From Acinetobacter sp. ANC 4862 (GTDB lineage: Bacteria > Pseudomonadota > Gammaproteobacteria > Pseudomonadales > Moraxellaceae): 56,221 bases of DNA. This document shows positions 1 through 8,664 of the stretch, piece after piece. The stretch covers positions 1 through 56,221 of the forward strand of contig NZ_SJXH01000020.1 in assembly GCF_004336635.1 (NCBI RefSeq), in the 5' to 3' direction. The notes under the pieces are model-generated. The model worked only from the letters and a program-made list of their open reading frames with translations. It did no database searches and was not told the DNA's origin. Numbering within the stretch: the stretch's first letter is position 1; the number at the start of each line of letters is the position of its first letter. The position numbers and the translations under genes are program-made.

Positions 1-237
1 CCGACTTAGGCTCATCTATTAGCGCAAGGTCCGAAGATCCCCTGCTTTCCCCCGTAGGGCGTATGCGGTATTAGCATTCCTTTCGAAATGTTGTCCCCCA
101 CTAATAGGCAGATTCCTAAGCATTACTCACCCGTCCGCCGCTAAGTTAGGTAGCAAGCTACCTTTCCCCGCTCGACTTGCATGTGTTAAGCCTGCCGCCA
201 GCGTTCAATCTGAGCCATGATCAAACTCTTCAGTTTA
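1..237 (-). rRNA. rrs: 16S ribosomal RNA, 5' portion (cut by window edge)
   Basis: Reading the minus strand, the conserved start of 16S rRNA (AGAGTTTGATCATGGCTCAG) is complementary to about 210-230. It is followed by the AACGCTGGCGGCAGGC block and the ACATGCAAGTCGAG block. The V1/V2 region (GGTAGCTTGCTACC, and the CTAATACCGCATACGCCCTACGG stretch in two parts) resembles Acinetobacter. The mature 5' end is placed near 237 by analogy with other 16S genes and could be off by a few bases. Only the first ~237 nt are present; the rest of the rrn operon lies to the left of the window. Confidence 0.97.
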
Positions 238-437
238 AAATCAGTAGTAGCTTATGGCTACCAATCTTGGCTCATCAATTTTCTGACAAATATTTCTCAA
301 ATAAACTTCGAGTAATTTCTACCATCAATCAATGAAAATAATTTCGATCGATCAACCGGTAAAAATCCACACAAGTTGTTCTTCATAATCTCTTAATGAT
401 CTTCTTGCTACTTCGTCAGCAGCAAGCTAGGTCGGCT

Positions 438-465
438 ATATTACTCTCTATCTCTAAAAAGTCAA
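438..465 (-). promoter_or_regulatory. rrn promoter proximal to 16S (P2-like)
   Basis: On the minus strand a -35 TTGACT (465-460) and a -10 TAATAT (443-438) are separated by 16 bp. Transcription would start near 431 with a GC-rich discriminator (GCCGACC), as is common for stringently controlled rRNA promoters. The leader to the 16S 5' end would be about 195 nt. Seen by eye, not mapped experimentally. Confidence 0.6.
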
Positions 466-577
466 CAGGTTTTATTGATTATTTTTAAACTCATCCAAGA
501 CTTCCAGATTCACACCACTCAGGCTAAATCCTTGTTTCTCAACAAGTTTTAATCAACATCACCGCCGATGGATGTGC

Positions 578-605
578 ATTATAGGGGATTTATTTTACTA
601 TGCAA
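578..605 (-). promoter_or_regulatory. rrn promoter distal to 16S (P1-like)
   Basis: On the minus strand a -35-like TTGCAT (605-600) and a perfect -10 TATAAT (583-578) lie 16 bp apart, followed by GCACATCC at the expected start near 571. It sits about 140 bp upstream of the second candidate, giving the tandem arrangement usual for rrn operons. The span 238-777 otherwise contains only the rRNA leader and the 5' region of the divergent MlaA-family gene; I saw no clear boxA. Confidence 0.55.
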
Positions 606-777
606 CCCCTTTTTTCAACTTTACTTCTCATACGAGTATATTTTAATCACTTTATCTTTTTTCCTACATATTTTGATCAAATTTGTTTTAATACCCTCTC
701 TCAAAGAACTGTTAATATACTTAATTAGGTATTTTTAGCTTTAAGCACCAGCTTACGATAAAGCTCTAGGATTTTTT

Positions 778-1731
778 ATGCGTCACTTTCATTATGTTTG
801 GGTTAGCCTTTTCTCTTTTGGACTCACTTCCCCTGTATTCGCAAATGATTCGATAGAAAATTCTGAATCTACTGCAACTGAAAACGTAGAAACATCCACA
901 AAACAAATCCAAACGGCTAAAAATCCTCGTATTGAAGCCTTGAAAGAATTAAAAAATATTAAAGCGAAAGATTTAAAAGTAAATGCAAATGCAACCCAAC
1001 CTGAAAGTCAAAAAGATCCCTTGCAACCCTTGAATAGACAGATCTTTGCTTTTAATGATGTTTTGGATCGTCATGTGGCCCGCCCTTTGGCCGTTCAGTA
1101 TAAGGAAAAAGTACCCACTGATGTACGTGGGTCGTATCGTCAGTTTCGCAAAAACTTGGGCGAACCTTGGAATGTGGTAAATCAGCTCATTCAAGGTCGT
1201 CCTCTTCGTGCTGCAGAATCTTTAGGACGATTTACGATTAATACCATCACTACTTTAGGTTTTGCGGATCCAGCTCGACGTATGGGATTAACTGCTGAAG
1301 AAGAAAATTTTGGTACCACATTAGGCTATTACGGTATCCCTTCTGGGGCATATTTAGTGTTACCCGTTTTCGGTCCAAGTACATTTCGTGATGGATTGGG
1401 TACCCTAGTAGACAGTCAAGCCCGCCCACAAAAATACCTTCTGGAAGATCATGACGGAATTTATTGGGCTGACCAAGCTTTAGGTGGCATTGATGCCCGC
1501 TCACAACTTTTAGATATAGAAGATGTGTTGCAAGGTGATAAATATGCTGCAATTCGTGATATTTACTTGCAACGTAAAAATTTCGCAATTGCAGAAAAAA
1601 AAGGACTAGAATCTGAAAGCCTGTTCATTGAAGATGATCTCGATAGCACTGAAGATGACGTGCCAGAAGATAATCAAAATAACAACACAGATGAAATGCA
1701 GAAGGATGATGTAGACACAACCACCAAATAA
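778..1731 (+). CDS. mlaA: MlaA/VacJ-family outer-membrane lipid asymmetry protein
   Basis: 317 residues. The VacJ/MlaA domain spans about residues 80-270, beginning at DPLQPLNRQIFAFND and containing the family's phospholipid-removal core (NLGEPWNVVNQLIQGRP, TLGYYGIPSGAYLVLP). In the family it extracts misplaced phospholipid from the outer leaflet of the outer membrane and passes it to the MlaC-MlaFEDB pathway. The N-terminus looks like a type I signal peptide ending SPVFA/ND. There is no lipobox and no cysteine anywhere, unlike E. coli MlaA, which is a lipoprotein. A charged 40-residue linker follows the signal and the C-terminus is an acidic tail. The gene is divergent from the rrn operon. 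TAGGA about 10 bases upstream could serve as ribosome binding site. Confidence 0.9.
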   Translation: MRHFHYVWVSLFSFGLTSPVFANDSIENSESTATENVETSTKQIQTAKNPRIEALKELKNIKAKDLKVNANATQPESQKDPLQPLNRQIFAFNDVLDRHVARPLAVQYKEKVPTDVRGSYRQFRKNLGEPWNVVNQLIQGRPLRAAESLGRFTINTITTLGFADPARRMGLTAEEENFGTTLGYYGIPSGAYLVLPVFGPSTFRDGLGTLVDSQARPQKYLLEDHDGIYWADQALGGIDARSQLLDIEDVLQGDKYAAIRDIYLQRKNFAIAEKKGLESESLFIEDDLDSTEDDVPEDNQNNNTDEMQKDDVDTTTK

Positions 1732-1752
1732 GTCTTGCCATTTATTAAAAAT

Positions 1753-1785
1753 ATGATCAGCAGAGTGTCTTTCTTTGCTGATCAT
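1753..1785 (+). terminator. Hairpin after the MlaA-family gene
   Basis: An inverted repeat pairs ATGATCAGCA (1753-1762) with TGCTGATCAT (1776-1785), and the inner bases extend the stem by about three more pairs. There is no clear U-run behind it, so it may be a weak terminator or an mRNA 3'-end stabiliser. Confidence 0.45.
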
Positions 1786-1840
1786 TAGCTTGTTATAGTA
1801 CAGCTATACGTTATTACCTTAAGGATTATACAATTTCTTT

Positions 1841-2809
1841 ATGTATTTCATTCAACCGACTCGCAATATTCCTTATTTAGATGAGGTTCTAAGTACACTT
1901 CCAAGTGTGCAGATGATTCACATAGATGATATTGATTTGTATGATCCCACAATTTTAGCGATTGCAGACGTACAAGACTATCTGACTTATCAATGGTCAC
2001 TCCCCACGATTGTGCTGGCTTTTGAAAATGAAGGCACAGCTTTAGCCCAAGCCTGGGAGCTGGGTGCTTTAGCCGGTTGGATCTGGAACAAATTGCCTAG
2101 CGATCCCGAAGCTTCGTTACTCAAAATTGATGCGCAATATAAACGTAATCAAGATAGTCGCGACCTTCCCTCAGCTGCACATTTGCAACAGTGCCTACTT
2201 CCTAATCCGATCGAACTGATGAATTATAAGGTTGAAACCTTGTTTCAACCTTCTGCATACCTGTCAGGTGATTGGTACGATTACTGGAAAATCAGCGATA
2301 AAGAAATTATGTTTTATCTGGCTGATGTTTCTGGGCACGGGGTCACCAGCAGTTTATTAACCTCTTGGATGGCTGCCTTTCATGGTCGCTCTAAAACACC
2401 GCGCGAATTAATTAAAAAGCTCAACGGAATGCTGGTTCAAGAGAATATCGAAAAGCATATTACGATGATTGCCGGGGTTTTAAATTTAGAAACGCATCAG
2501 CTACGTTGGTCCAGTGCCGGACATTACCCACCTGCAATTATCTTTGAACCGAACCAACCACCGCGCATTTTAAATACTAGCAGTTTCCCTTTAGGACTCA
2601 CTGAAGATCTTGAAGTTGAAGAATTTGAATGTGTATTGAATCGTCAGGCCCGGTTTATTATTTGTTCAGATGGTGCACTTGAACCTTACGATGGTGGTCT
2701 GAATGAACAATTTGAAAAATTAGTCTTCCATTTACAGAATCAATCCTTCCAAGCCCCTGAACATGTTGCCGACGATATTGCAATACTAAGTTTACGTCGA
2801 ATGAATTAA
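1841..2809 (+). CDS. gigA: PP2C-family serine/threonine phosphatase GigA (RsbU-like)
   Basis: 322 residues. The C-terminal two thirds is a SpoIIE/PP2C phosphatase domain with the metal-binding aspartates visible: SGDWYDYW (142-149), LADVSGHG (160-167), CSDGALE (about 275) and a terminal DDIAILSL. Residues 1-100 look like a degenerate receiver-type domain. In A. baumannii GigA works with the STAS protein GigB, encoded next door here, as a phosphatase/antagonist switch that influences stress and antibiotic tolerance. The assignment rests on domain content and on the gigA-gigB pairing, not on a database search. The downstream gene is the expected partner, 113 bp away. Confidence 0.82.
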   Translation: MYFIQPTRNIPYLDEVLSTLPSVQMIHIDDIDLYDPTILAIADVQDYLTYQWSLPTIVLAFENEGTALAQAWELGALAGWIWNKLPSDPEASLLKIDAQYKRNQDSRDLPSAAHLQQCLLPNPIELMNYKVETLFQPSAYLSGDWYDYWKISDKEIMFYLADVSGHGVTSSLLTSWMAAFHGRSKTPRELIKKLNGMLVQENIEKHITMIAGVLNLETHQLRWSSAGHYPPAIIFEPNQPPRILNTSSFPLGLTEDLEVEEFECVLNRQARFIICSDGALEPYDGGLNEQFEKLVFHLQNQSFQAPEHVADDIAILSLRRMN

Positions 2810-2922
2810 TCATATAATCAATACGTTAACTTTCAACTAAGCGATATACGACTCTTGAGCACTTGAGTCTGTAGTAGCCCTATGTGATAATTTTACGATC
2901 CTTCTCTGCAAATGGCATTTAT

Positions 2923-3441
2923 ATGTCAACAGGTCATGTTGAATATGCAAGCTTGAATGGAACGCATATTTTTAAGCTTATTGGCGAAGTGCGTGCCCAA
3001 TCTTGTATCAGTCTAGACAAACTCCTTAGTAAAATTGAACAGCAATCAAATGTCGTTGGGGCAATCGTAGATTTAACCCAAACTACATTTATTGACAGCA
3101 CTGTTTTAGGTGTACTTGCCAAGCTTGGTTTAAAGCTGAAACAGACTCACCAAATTCAGGCAGTCATGTTATCCACCAATCCAGATATTACTACCTTGGC
3201 CAATAGCATGGGCTTGGGTCAGGTTTTTGTGATCTTAAATTACTGCGGTGATCCAAAAGTATGTACCCGCGAATTAATTGAAGAACACATTCCTCATAAT
3301 GCAATGTTAACCACTGTTTTAGATGCACATAAAACACTGATGAAGTTGAATGAAAGTAACCAAAATATGTTTGAGCCTTTGGTGAAACAATTACAAAAAG
3401 AACAAGACACCTTAGAACAAGTGTCTCAGCAAAACGTATAA
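2923..3441 (+). CDS. gigB: STAS-domain anti-sigma factor antagonist GigB
   Basis: 172 residues from the ATG at 2923. A STAS domain occupies about residues 5-105. TFIDSTVLG carries the serine (about S59) that is phosphorylated in SpoIIAA/RsbV-type antagonists and would be the GigA substrate. Another 65 mostly helical residues follow. The frame is open upstream to a GTG at 2884, which would add 13 residues. I chose the ATG because it places the STAS domain at the usual distance from the N-terminus; neither start has a strong ribosome binding site. The next gene begins 22 bp downstream, so gigB and the hydrolase gene are probably co-transcribed. Confidence 0.8.
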   Translation: MSTGHVEYASLNGTHIFKLIGEVRAQSCISLDKLLSKIEQQSNVVGAIVDLTQTTFIDSTVLGVLAKLGLKLKQTHQIQAVMLSTNPDITTLANSMGLGQVFVILNYCGDPKVCTRELIEEHIPHNAMLTTVLDAHKTLMKLNESNQNMFEPLVKQLQKEQDTLEQVSQQNV

Positions 3442-3463
3442 AAATATTATTTAGAGCCACCAC

Positions 3464-4288
3464 ATGACTTTACTCTCTGTTGTACAAATGAATTCCCAAA
3501 ATGATATTGAAGCCAATTTCATCATGATCGAGTCATTGATACAACAAAGTAAAGCAGATGGTACAGAGCTAATTGTTTTCCCTGAAAACTTTGTCTGTTT
3601 TGCTGGTGGAAAACAACGCGAGACGGCAATGCAATTCGAAGCGATTCAACAGCGCTTGGAAAAACTTGCCCATCAATATCAAATCTGGATTGTGGCGGGC
3701 ACTCTCCCATGCCCGTTCCGTCCAGATGGCTCTGTTATTACTGATGGTCGTGTACGTACGGTGAGTTTATGTATTAGTCCAGAAGGTACTGAAGCGCGTT
3801 ATGACAAAATTCATTTGTTTGATGTACAAGTGGGTGATGCTGTCGGCGGATATCAGGAGTCTAAATTCTTTGAACCGGGCACAGATGTCGTTGTTGCAAA
3901 AACACCCTTCGGTAATATTGGTCTGATGGTCTGCTATGACTTACGTTTTCCTGAACTGGCACTCACTTTACGTAGTCAAGGTGCAAATATCCTGACTGCA
4001 CCCGCGGCATTTACCTACACCACCGGTCAAATGCATTGGCAGTTACTGTTGCAAGCACGTGCGATCGATAGCCAATGTCATGTCTTAGGTGCAGCTCAAC
4101 AAGGCTGGCATGGTGAAAAGCGTCAAACTTGGGGACATGCCGGTGCAAGCAATAGTCGCGGTCAAATTTTAGATATCATTAATAGCGAAGGTGCAAGTTT
4201 AATTACTGTTCCTTTTGACTTTACTGAACAAGAGGCTGTTCGTGCATCTATGCCTTTAATTCAGCACCGTAAAATTATTAATTTCTAA
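3464..4288 (+). CDS. Carbon-nitrogen hydrolase (nitrilase superfamily, Nit1-like)
   Basis: 274 residues covering one complete nitrilase-superfamily domain. The catalytic triad is visible: Glu41 (VFPENF), Lys115 (RYDKIHLFD) and Cys157 (MVCYDLRFPE). The YDKIHLFD and CYDLRFPEL signatures are those of the Nit1/deaminated-glutathione amidase branch, so hydrolysis of deaminated glutathione is a reasonable guess for the repair role, but other amides cannot be excluded. It lies 22 bp after gigB and is probably in the gigA-gigB transcription unit. The ATG at 3464 follows AGAGCC, a weak ribosome binding site, and starts directly at the first beta strand as in relatives. Confidence 0.88.
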   Translation: MTLLSVVQMNSQNDIEANFIMIESLIQQSKADGTELIVFPENFVCFAGGKQRETAMQFEAIQQRLEKLAHQYQIWIVAGTLPCPFRPDGSVITDGRVRTVSLCISPEGTEARYDKIHLFDVQVGDAVGGYQESKFFEPGTDVVVAKTPFGNIGLMVCYDLRFPELALTLRSQGANILTAPAAFTYTTGQMHWQLLLQARAIDSQCHVLGAAQQGWHGEKRQTWGHAGASNSRGQILDIINSEGASLITVPFDFTEQEAVRASMPLIQHRKIINF

Positions 4289-4406
4289 TTCAATTCAGCT
4301 CTAAACTTGAAATTTCTGCTTTATAAAAATTACAAAATCACTGCTTATTCTTTCATCAAAATCCCACACGATAACAGCTCATATCAAAATTTCAGGGATC
4401 ATAAAA

Positions 4407-4832
4407 ATGCCTTTAGAAAAAGCAGTCTATACAGCAAAAGCGAAAGCAACCGGCGGACGTGATGGGCGTGCAATCTCATCCGATGGAATTTTGGATGTCC
4501 AATTAGCCGTACCTAAAGAAATGGGTGGTGCGGGTGGTGGTACCAATCCGGAACAACTTTTTGCAGCCGGTTATTCAGCATGTTTCCTTGGTGCAATGAA
4601 GTTTGTTACCAACCGCGATAAACTCAATATCGCTAAAGATGCCTATATCGAAGGCGAAGTCGGAATTGGCCCTATTCCAACTGGTTTTGGGATTGAAGTA
4701 ACCTTGAATATTCATCTCGAAGGTATGGATCATGCCGAAGCACAAAAACTGGTCGATGCTGCGAATATTGTTTGCCCTTATTCAAATGCAACACGTGGCA
4801 ATATTAATGTGACTTTGAATGTGATTACCTAA
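4407..4832 (+). CDS. ohr: Organic hydroperoxide resistance protein Ohr
   Basis: 141 residues, the usual Ohr length. It carries the two reactive cysteines of the Ohr/OsmC peroxidase fold: Cys59 in GYSACFLGA and Cys123 in IVCPYSNA. The Ohr-type N-terminus (YTAKAKATGGRDGRA) and the NPEQLFAAGY motif set it apart from OsmC. Ohr reduces organic and fatty acid hydroperoxides in the cytosol using lipoylated protein thiols. The start has a good AGGGAT site. No adjacent ohrR repressor gene is present, so regulation may be by an unlinked gene. A 12-bp perfect inverted repeat follows the stop codon. Confidence 0.94.
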   Translation: MPLEKAVYTAKAKATGGRDGRAISSDGILDVQLAVPKEMGGAGGGTNPEQLFAAGYSACFLGAMKFVTNRDKLNIAKDAYIEGEVGIGPIPTGFGIEVTLNIHLEGMDHAEAQKLVDAANIVCPYSNATRGNINVTLNVIT

Positions 4833-4839
4833 GTAAAAT

Positions 4840-4873
4840 CTATCCTAAAATGAATCGGGTGATTTTAGGATAG
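4840..4873 (+). terminator. 12-bp inverted repeat after ohr
   Basis: CTATCCTAAAAT (4840-4851) and ATTTTAGGATAG (4862-4873) form a perfect stem with a 10-nt loop. No long U-run follows on either strand, so it may act as a weak or factor-assisted terminator. Confidence 0.5.
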
Positions 4874-5187
4874 AGTCTATTGATCACCACTCAACACTCT
4901 CATCGACATAAGCTATACCTACTGATCTGATTCAATCAGAAAAGCCAGATAAATTTCAGGTGAATCTAGCCATTCAGGGACTCCCTCCAAACCACATGAA
5001 ACTTAACAATTTTTATTAAGAAATGCTTTGCTGAGAAAAAGTCTTAACAGCATCATTAACAGATATAAAAAGCTCAAAATCTAAGATATTTTTACTTTAG
5101 AGATGATTTGAACTTAGTAAAAGTTTTATGAAAATGGAGCCCCGCCAATTCTAGTCATCCGACTGCCCCATTTCGCGCTCAACTGAT
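4874..5187. other. Intergenic stretch between ohr and gspE without a recognised gene
   Basis: About 310 bases between the ohr hairpin and the gspE terminator. I see no reading frame with a plausible start, no tRNA cloverleaf and no strong promoter. It holds AT-rich sequence and a short GC-richer patch at about 5138-5185. It could be the remnant of a lost gene, but nothing recognisable remains. Confidence 0.4.
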
Positions 5188-5188
5188 G

Positions 5189-5223
5189 AAAAAAATTGCC
5201 GAACTTTGTTAAGTTCAGCAATT
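5189..5223 (-). terminator. Rho-independent terminator of gspE
   Basis: Read on the minus strand, AATTGCTGAACTT pairs with AAGTTCGGCAATT around a short AACA-type loop. A run of seven T (complement of 5189-5195) follows. This is placed directly downstream of the gspE stop. Confidence 0.75.
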
Positions 5224-5256
5224 TATCAAATCATAAATAGTAAACAGAACTTGGTT

Positions 5257-6747
5257 TTAGTCCGCTGCTTCATTAGTCACACGAAGTACTTCTTCCAAGG
5301 TGGTTTTGCCTGCCAAAACTTTGCGTAAACCATCATCTCGGATTGAACCCGACTGTTTACGTGCATAGCTTTCCAGTTCATATTCGGCCGCATTGCCATG
5401 GATCAGACGGCGCATTTGATCATCAACAGGGACAATTTCATAAATCGCTGTACGCCCCATGAAACCGGTATGCGAGCAGTGATCACATCCTTTCGGTTGC
5501 GGTAATTTTAGAGCAGTATGAATTTGTAAATGCTTGAAAATTTCGGTTTCAAAAGAATCTGCCTCATGCCATGTGGCACAGCGTGGACACAGAGTTCGAA
5601 CCAAACGCTGGGCAACTACACCAATTAAAGAACTGGCCAGTAAGAAAGGTTCAATGCCCATATCTTTTAAACGCGTCACTGCACCAATTGCCGTGTTGGT
5701 GTGTAGCGTAGATAAGACTAAGTGGCCAGTAAGAGATGCTTGCACGGCAATTTCCGCTGTTTCCAGATCACGGATCTCACCAACCATCACCACATCCGGA
5801 TCTTGTCGCAGCATGGCTTTTAAAGCACGGGCAAAGGTCATATCCACTTTGGTATTCACTTGAGTCTGCCCAATGCCTTCCAATTGATATTCAATCGGAT
5901 CTTCAGCAGTCAAAATGTTTTTTGAACCATCATTCAGGTCGGATAATGCCGCATACAAAGTAGTCGTTTTACCCGAACCGGTGGGTCCGGTCACCAGAAT
6001 AATGCCGTGTGGACGATGCACCAGATGGGTTAAGCGTTCACAATCCGATTGCATCAAACCCAAATGGGTCATATTGAGACGTCCAGCTTGCTTATCCAGC
6101 AAACGCATCACCACACGTTCACCATGTGACGATGGCAAAGTCGATACACGCACATCCACTTCACGACCTGCCAGTCTTAAAGACATACGCCCATCTTGCG
6201 GAACGCGCTTTTCAGCAATATCCAATTTTGCCATGACTTTAATACGTGACACCAAAAGTGGCGCAAGTTCACGACGAGGTTGGACAATTTCTCGCAACTG
6301 ACCATCGACCCGTAAACGCACCGATAATTTTTTTTCAAAAGATTCGATATGAATATCAGATGCACAGACGCGAATCGCTTCAGACAATAATGCATTGATC
6401 AAACGTACAATCGGAGCATCATCTTCCTGATCCATTAAGTCTTCAGCTTCAGGCACCGAATCTGCCAAACTGAGTAAATCGGGATGATCTTCCAGACCTG
6501 CAGCCACTTGTTGCGATTCGCCGGTATCTCCGGCAAAGCTTGAACTGAGCAATTGATGAAATTCTTGTTCGCTCCATAATTGATGCTGTGCAGCATGGCC
6601 TAAATATCGACGTGCTTCTTGTATCGCCAGCAAGGGGGTATTTTCACGGCGCACAATAAAGGCCTGATCACCCTCGTATCGAAGTAATACGCCATGACGC
6701 TTGGCAAAACTATAGGGTATTTGTAATTGTTTAAGTAGTTGCATCAA
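5257..6747 (-). CDS. gspE: Type II secretion system ATPase GspE
   Basis: 496 residues, a full-length GspE/PilB-family secretion ATPase. It has an N-terminal GspE-like region, Walker A GPTGSGKTTT (254-263), an Asp box, Walker B DVVMVGEIRD (318-327), a His box (LSTLHTN), and two cysteine pairs CPRC (387-390) and CDHC (421-424) that bind zinc in GspE/PilB proteins. It powers pseudopilus assembly at the inner membrane. GspE is favoured over PilB by its size and N-terminus. It stands alone here: no other gsp genes are in the window, consistent with the dispersed T2SS genes of Acinetobacter. It is divergent from the hypothetical gene at 6838. Confidence 0.88.
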   Translation of the reverse strand: MMQLLKQLQIPYSFAKRHGVLLRYEGDQAFIVRRENTPLLAIQEARRYLGHAAQHQLWSEQEFHQLLSSSFAGDTGESQQVAAGLEDHPDLLSLADSVPEAEDLMDQEDDAPIVRLINALLSEAIRVCASDIHIESFEKKLSVRLRVDGQLREIVQPRRELAPLLVSRIKVMAKLDIAEKRVPQDGRMSLRLAGREVDVRVSTLPSSHGERVVMRLLDKQAGRLNMTHLGLMQSDCERLTHLVHRPHGIILVTGPTGSGKTTTLYAALSDLNDGSKNILTAEDPIEYQLEGIGQTQVNTKVDMTFARALKAMLRQDPDVVMVGEIRDLETAEIAVQASLTGHLVLSTLHTNTAIGAVTRLKDMGIEPFLLASSLIGVVAQRLVRTLCPRCATWHEADSFETEIFKHLQIHTALKLPQPKGCDHCSHTGFMGRTAIYEIVPVDDQMRRLIHGNAAEYELESYARKQSGSIRDDGLRKVLAGKTTLEEVLRVTNEAAD

Positions 6748-6837
6748 AGTTTATAATGATGAATAAATTGATTTGAGTGTACTCTAAGCATAAGACAGCG
6801 TGAAGTCTGTTTTTACTGATTAAGCAATAAAGGAAAT

Positions 6838-7665
6838 GTGCCGTTGTCTAAAAGCAATGAATTGATCGAACCAGAGCACCCGAATTTAAAATGGTGGGGT
6901 GAACACACTTTTGAATTGAATCAGCCCAAAGCATGGCAATTTGGTTCACTGTTATTTCGTCTTACCCGCGGTTTACAAGAATGGCGCATGGAATACCATC
7001 GCCCTCCAGTTCAGTACGACTATGAACAAAAGTGGCATGAAATTGAAGATCCCAATTTCGGTTTTCCACAACCGGTCAAAGTAGAACGCTATATGTTCAA
7101 GTCAACACAAAACAAGTTGCAGCTTATGCCGCGCTTGGCGGATCGTTCCGTGGTAATCAAACCGGTTGATCCGATTTATATTCCTGCCGGACAACGTGGG
7201 ACGCTGTATATCAGTACACCGTTATGGATTGCCGGTTTTGTCGAAGGACAAAAAGACCCACTGTTTGATATCCCGGTCATTCTGCCTAAAGACACCTGGT
7301 TTGGACCGAATCATCGTACCGGTGAAATCTGTTATGCCACTTCGGTCGATGGTCGGACTGAATTGCATCAGTTAAAACCACGGGCTTTTCGTGCGGTCAC
7401 CCCGATTGAATTTCACAATACCAGTCATCAACAATTACGTTTTGACCGGATGAATGTGCCAGTTTCAGCACTCCCCCTATTCTATAGTGAAAGTACCGGA
7501 CGGTTATGGACTTCACAAATTAAAGTCTTGCATGAAGGTTCGGATCGACCGCCGCGAATTCGGATTGAAAACCGTACCCCACCGCATGCAGGTGAAGTAA
7601 TGTATCTGCATCCGCCACGTGCTCCAGCCAGTGCTTTGTTTAATATGTTTGATTCATTTTTCTAG
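6838..7665 (+). CDS. Conserved hypothetical protein upstream of MscS channel (possibly DUF432)
   Basis: 275 residues, starting at a GTG preceded by AAAGGAA about 5 bases upstream. No signal peptide or membrane segment is visible. The protein is rich in beta strands with many Pro, Arg and aromatic residues, including PAGQRGTLYISTPLWIAGF (about 120-138) and HPPRAPASALFNMFDSFF at the C-terminus. I do not recognise it with certainty. A DUF432-type protein is a guess based on size, sequence style and its position next to an mscS gene. It ends 8 bp before the channel gene, whose ribosome binding site (AGGGGG) overlaps the end, so the two are probably co-translated and may act together. Confidence 0.75.
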   Translation: MPLSKSNELIEPEHPNLKWWGEHTFELNQPKAWQFGSLLFRLTRGLQEWRMEYHRPPVQYDYEQKWHEIEDPNFGFPQPVKVERYMFKSTQNKLQLMPRLADRSVVIKPVDPIYIPAGQRGTLYISTPLWIAGFVEGQKDPLFDIPVILPKDTWFGPNHRTGEICYATSVDGRTELHQLKPRAFRAVTPIEFHNTSHQQLRFDRMNVPVSALPLFYSESTGRLWTSQIKVLHEGSDRPPRIRIENRTPPHAGEVMYLHPPRAPASALFNMFDSFF

Positions 7666-7673
7666 GGGGTAAT

Positions 7674-8600
7674 ATGGCAGATTCAAATATTCCGAAAGAA
7701 ATTACCCAAAGCGTCAAAAGCATTTTTACCAATATCAATACGGAACGCCTCACTGAAATTTTAGTGGCCGTGATCTTATCGCTGATTGGCTTCCTGATTG
7801 CCCGCTTTGTCTCGAATGCCTTTATTCGCACCATTGGCTCACGTTTTAATGCGCATCAAAGTCTGGTCTGGCGACGCGGTATTTTCTATTTCATCTTCCT
7901 GATCTTTGTGATGGCAAGCCTTAAAGAAGCTGGCTTTAAACTGAGTGTATTTTTAGGTGCTGCCGGTATTTTGACGGTAGCCTTGGGTTTTGCTTCACAA
8001 ACTTCTGCCTCCAACTTAATCAGTGGCTTGTTCCTGATTGGTGAAGGTTCTTTTGAAATTGGCGATACCGTGCAAATGACCTTGATTCGCGGACATACCA
8101 TTGAAGGTGAAGTGATTTCGATTGACTTGCTCTCGGTCAAACTGCTGACTCAGGACAATGTCTATGTGCGTGTTCCGAATGAACAACTGATTCGTGCACC
8201 CGTCTATAATCTGTCCAAGTTCCCCATTCGGCGTATTCCAATTACTCTAGCCATCAACTTTCATGAAGACATCATTAAAGTTCGTGAAGTGCTATTAGAT
8301 GTTGCCAATAAATATCCCCTGGTTCTGGCTGATCCCAAACCTGCCGTTACCGTCACCGCTTTCCGTGAATCATCCATTGAACTGTTATTTGCGATTTGGT
8401 GTGATCGTGAAAACTTTTTAAAAGTTCGTGACGAAATGCAGGAACGCATTCGTAATGGTTTCTTGGACAATCAAATTGAAATTCCTGTGCCGAAAATGGG
8501 CTTTGTTGATCGACCTGCGAATGTTCAGCCTTTAAATGAAGAAGATATTGATCAGTATGCCAATGCTAAAGAAGTGAAGCGTGAGGCGGGGTTAAAATAG
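7674..8600 (+). CDS. Small-conductance mechanosensitive channel, MscS family
   Basis: 308 residues. Three hydrophobic segments lie at about 25-45, 65-85 and 90-125. The last holds the Gly/Ala-rich pore helix (GAAGILTVALGFASQTSASN) typical of MscS TM3. The cytoplasmic MscS beta domain follows (GDTVQMTLIRGHTIEGEV, with NVYVRVPNEQLIRAPVYNLS) and then the alpha/beta C-terminal domain. The family opens under hypo-osmotic membrane tension and releases solutes. The strong AGGGGG site 6-7 bases upstream fixes the ATG. It is paired with the upstream hypothetical gene and converges on the DUF2339 gene across a REP-like repeat. Confidence 0.9.
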   Translation: MADSNIPKEITQSVKSIFTNINTERLTEILVAVILSLIGFLIARFVSNAFIRTIGSRFNAHQSLVWRRGIFYFIFLIFVMASLKEAGFKLSVFLGAAGILTVALGFASQTSASNLISGLFLIGEGSFEIGDTVQMTLIRGHTIEGEVISIDLLSVKLLTQDNVYVRVPNEQLIRAPVYNLSKFPIRRIPITLAINFHEDIIKVREVLLDVANKYPLVLADPKPAVTVTAFRESSIELLFAIWCDRENFLKVRDEMQERIRNGFLDNQIEIPVPKMGFVDRPANVQPLNEEDIDQYANAKEVKREAGLK

Positions 8601-8664
8601 TTTTGATAAACCCTCATTCCCTTGCGGAATATATTCCTCATCCCAAAGGGAGAAGGAAACAATT

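Noticed and set aside
4874..5187. A tRNA or pseudogene in the ohr-gspE gap
   Set aside because: No cloverleaf or conserved T-loop, and no reading frame with recognisable protein similarity.
5534..6301. Plus-strand reading frames inside gspE
   Set aside because: They lie antisense to a complete GspE gene, overlap each other and lack ribosome binding sites; they are shadows of codon bias.
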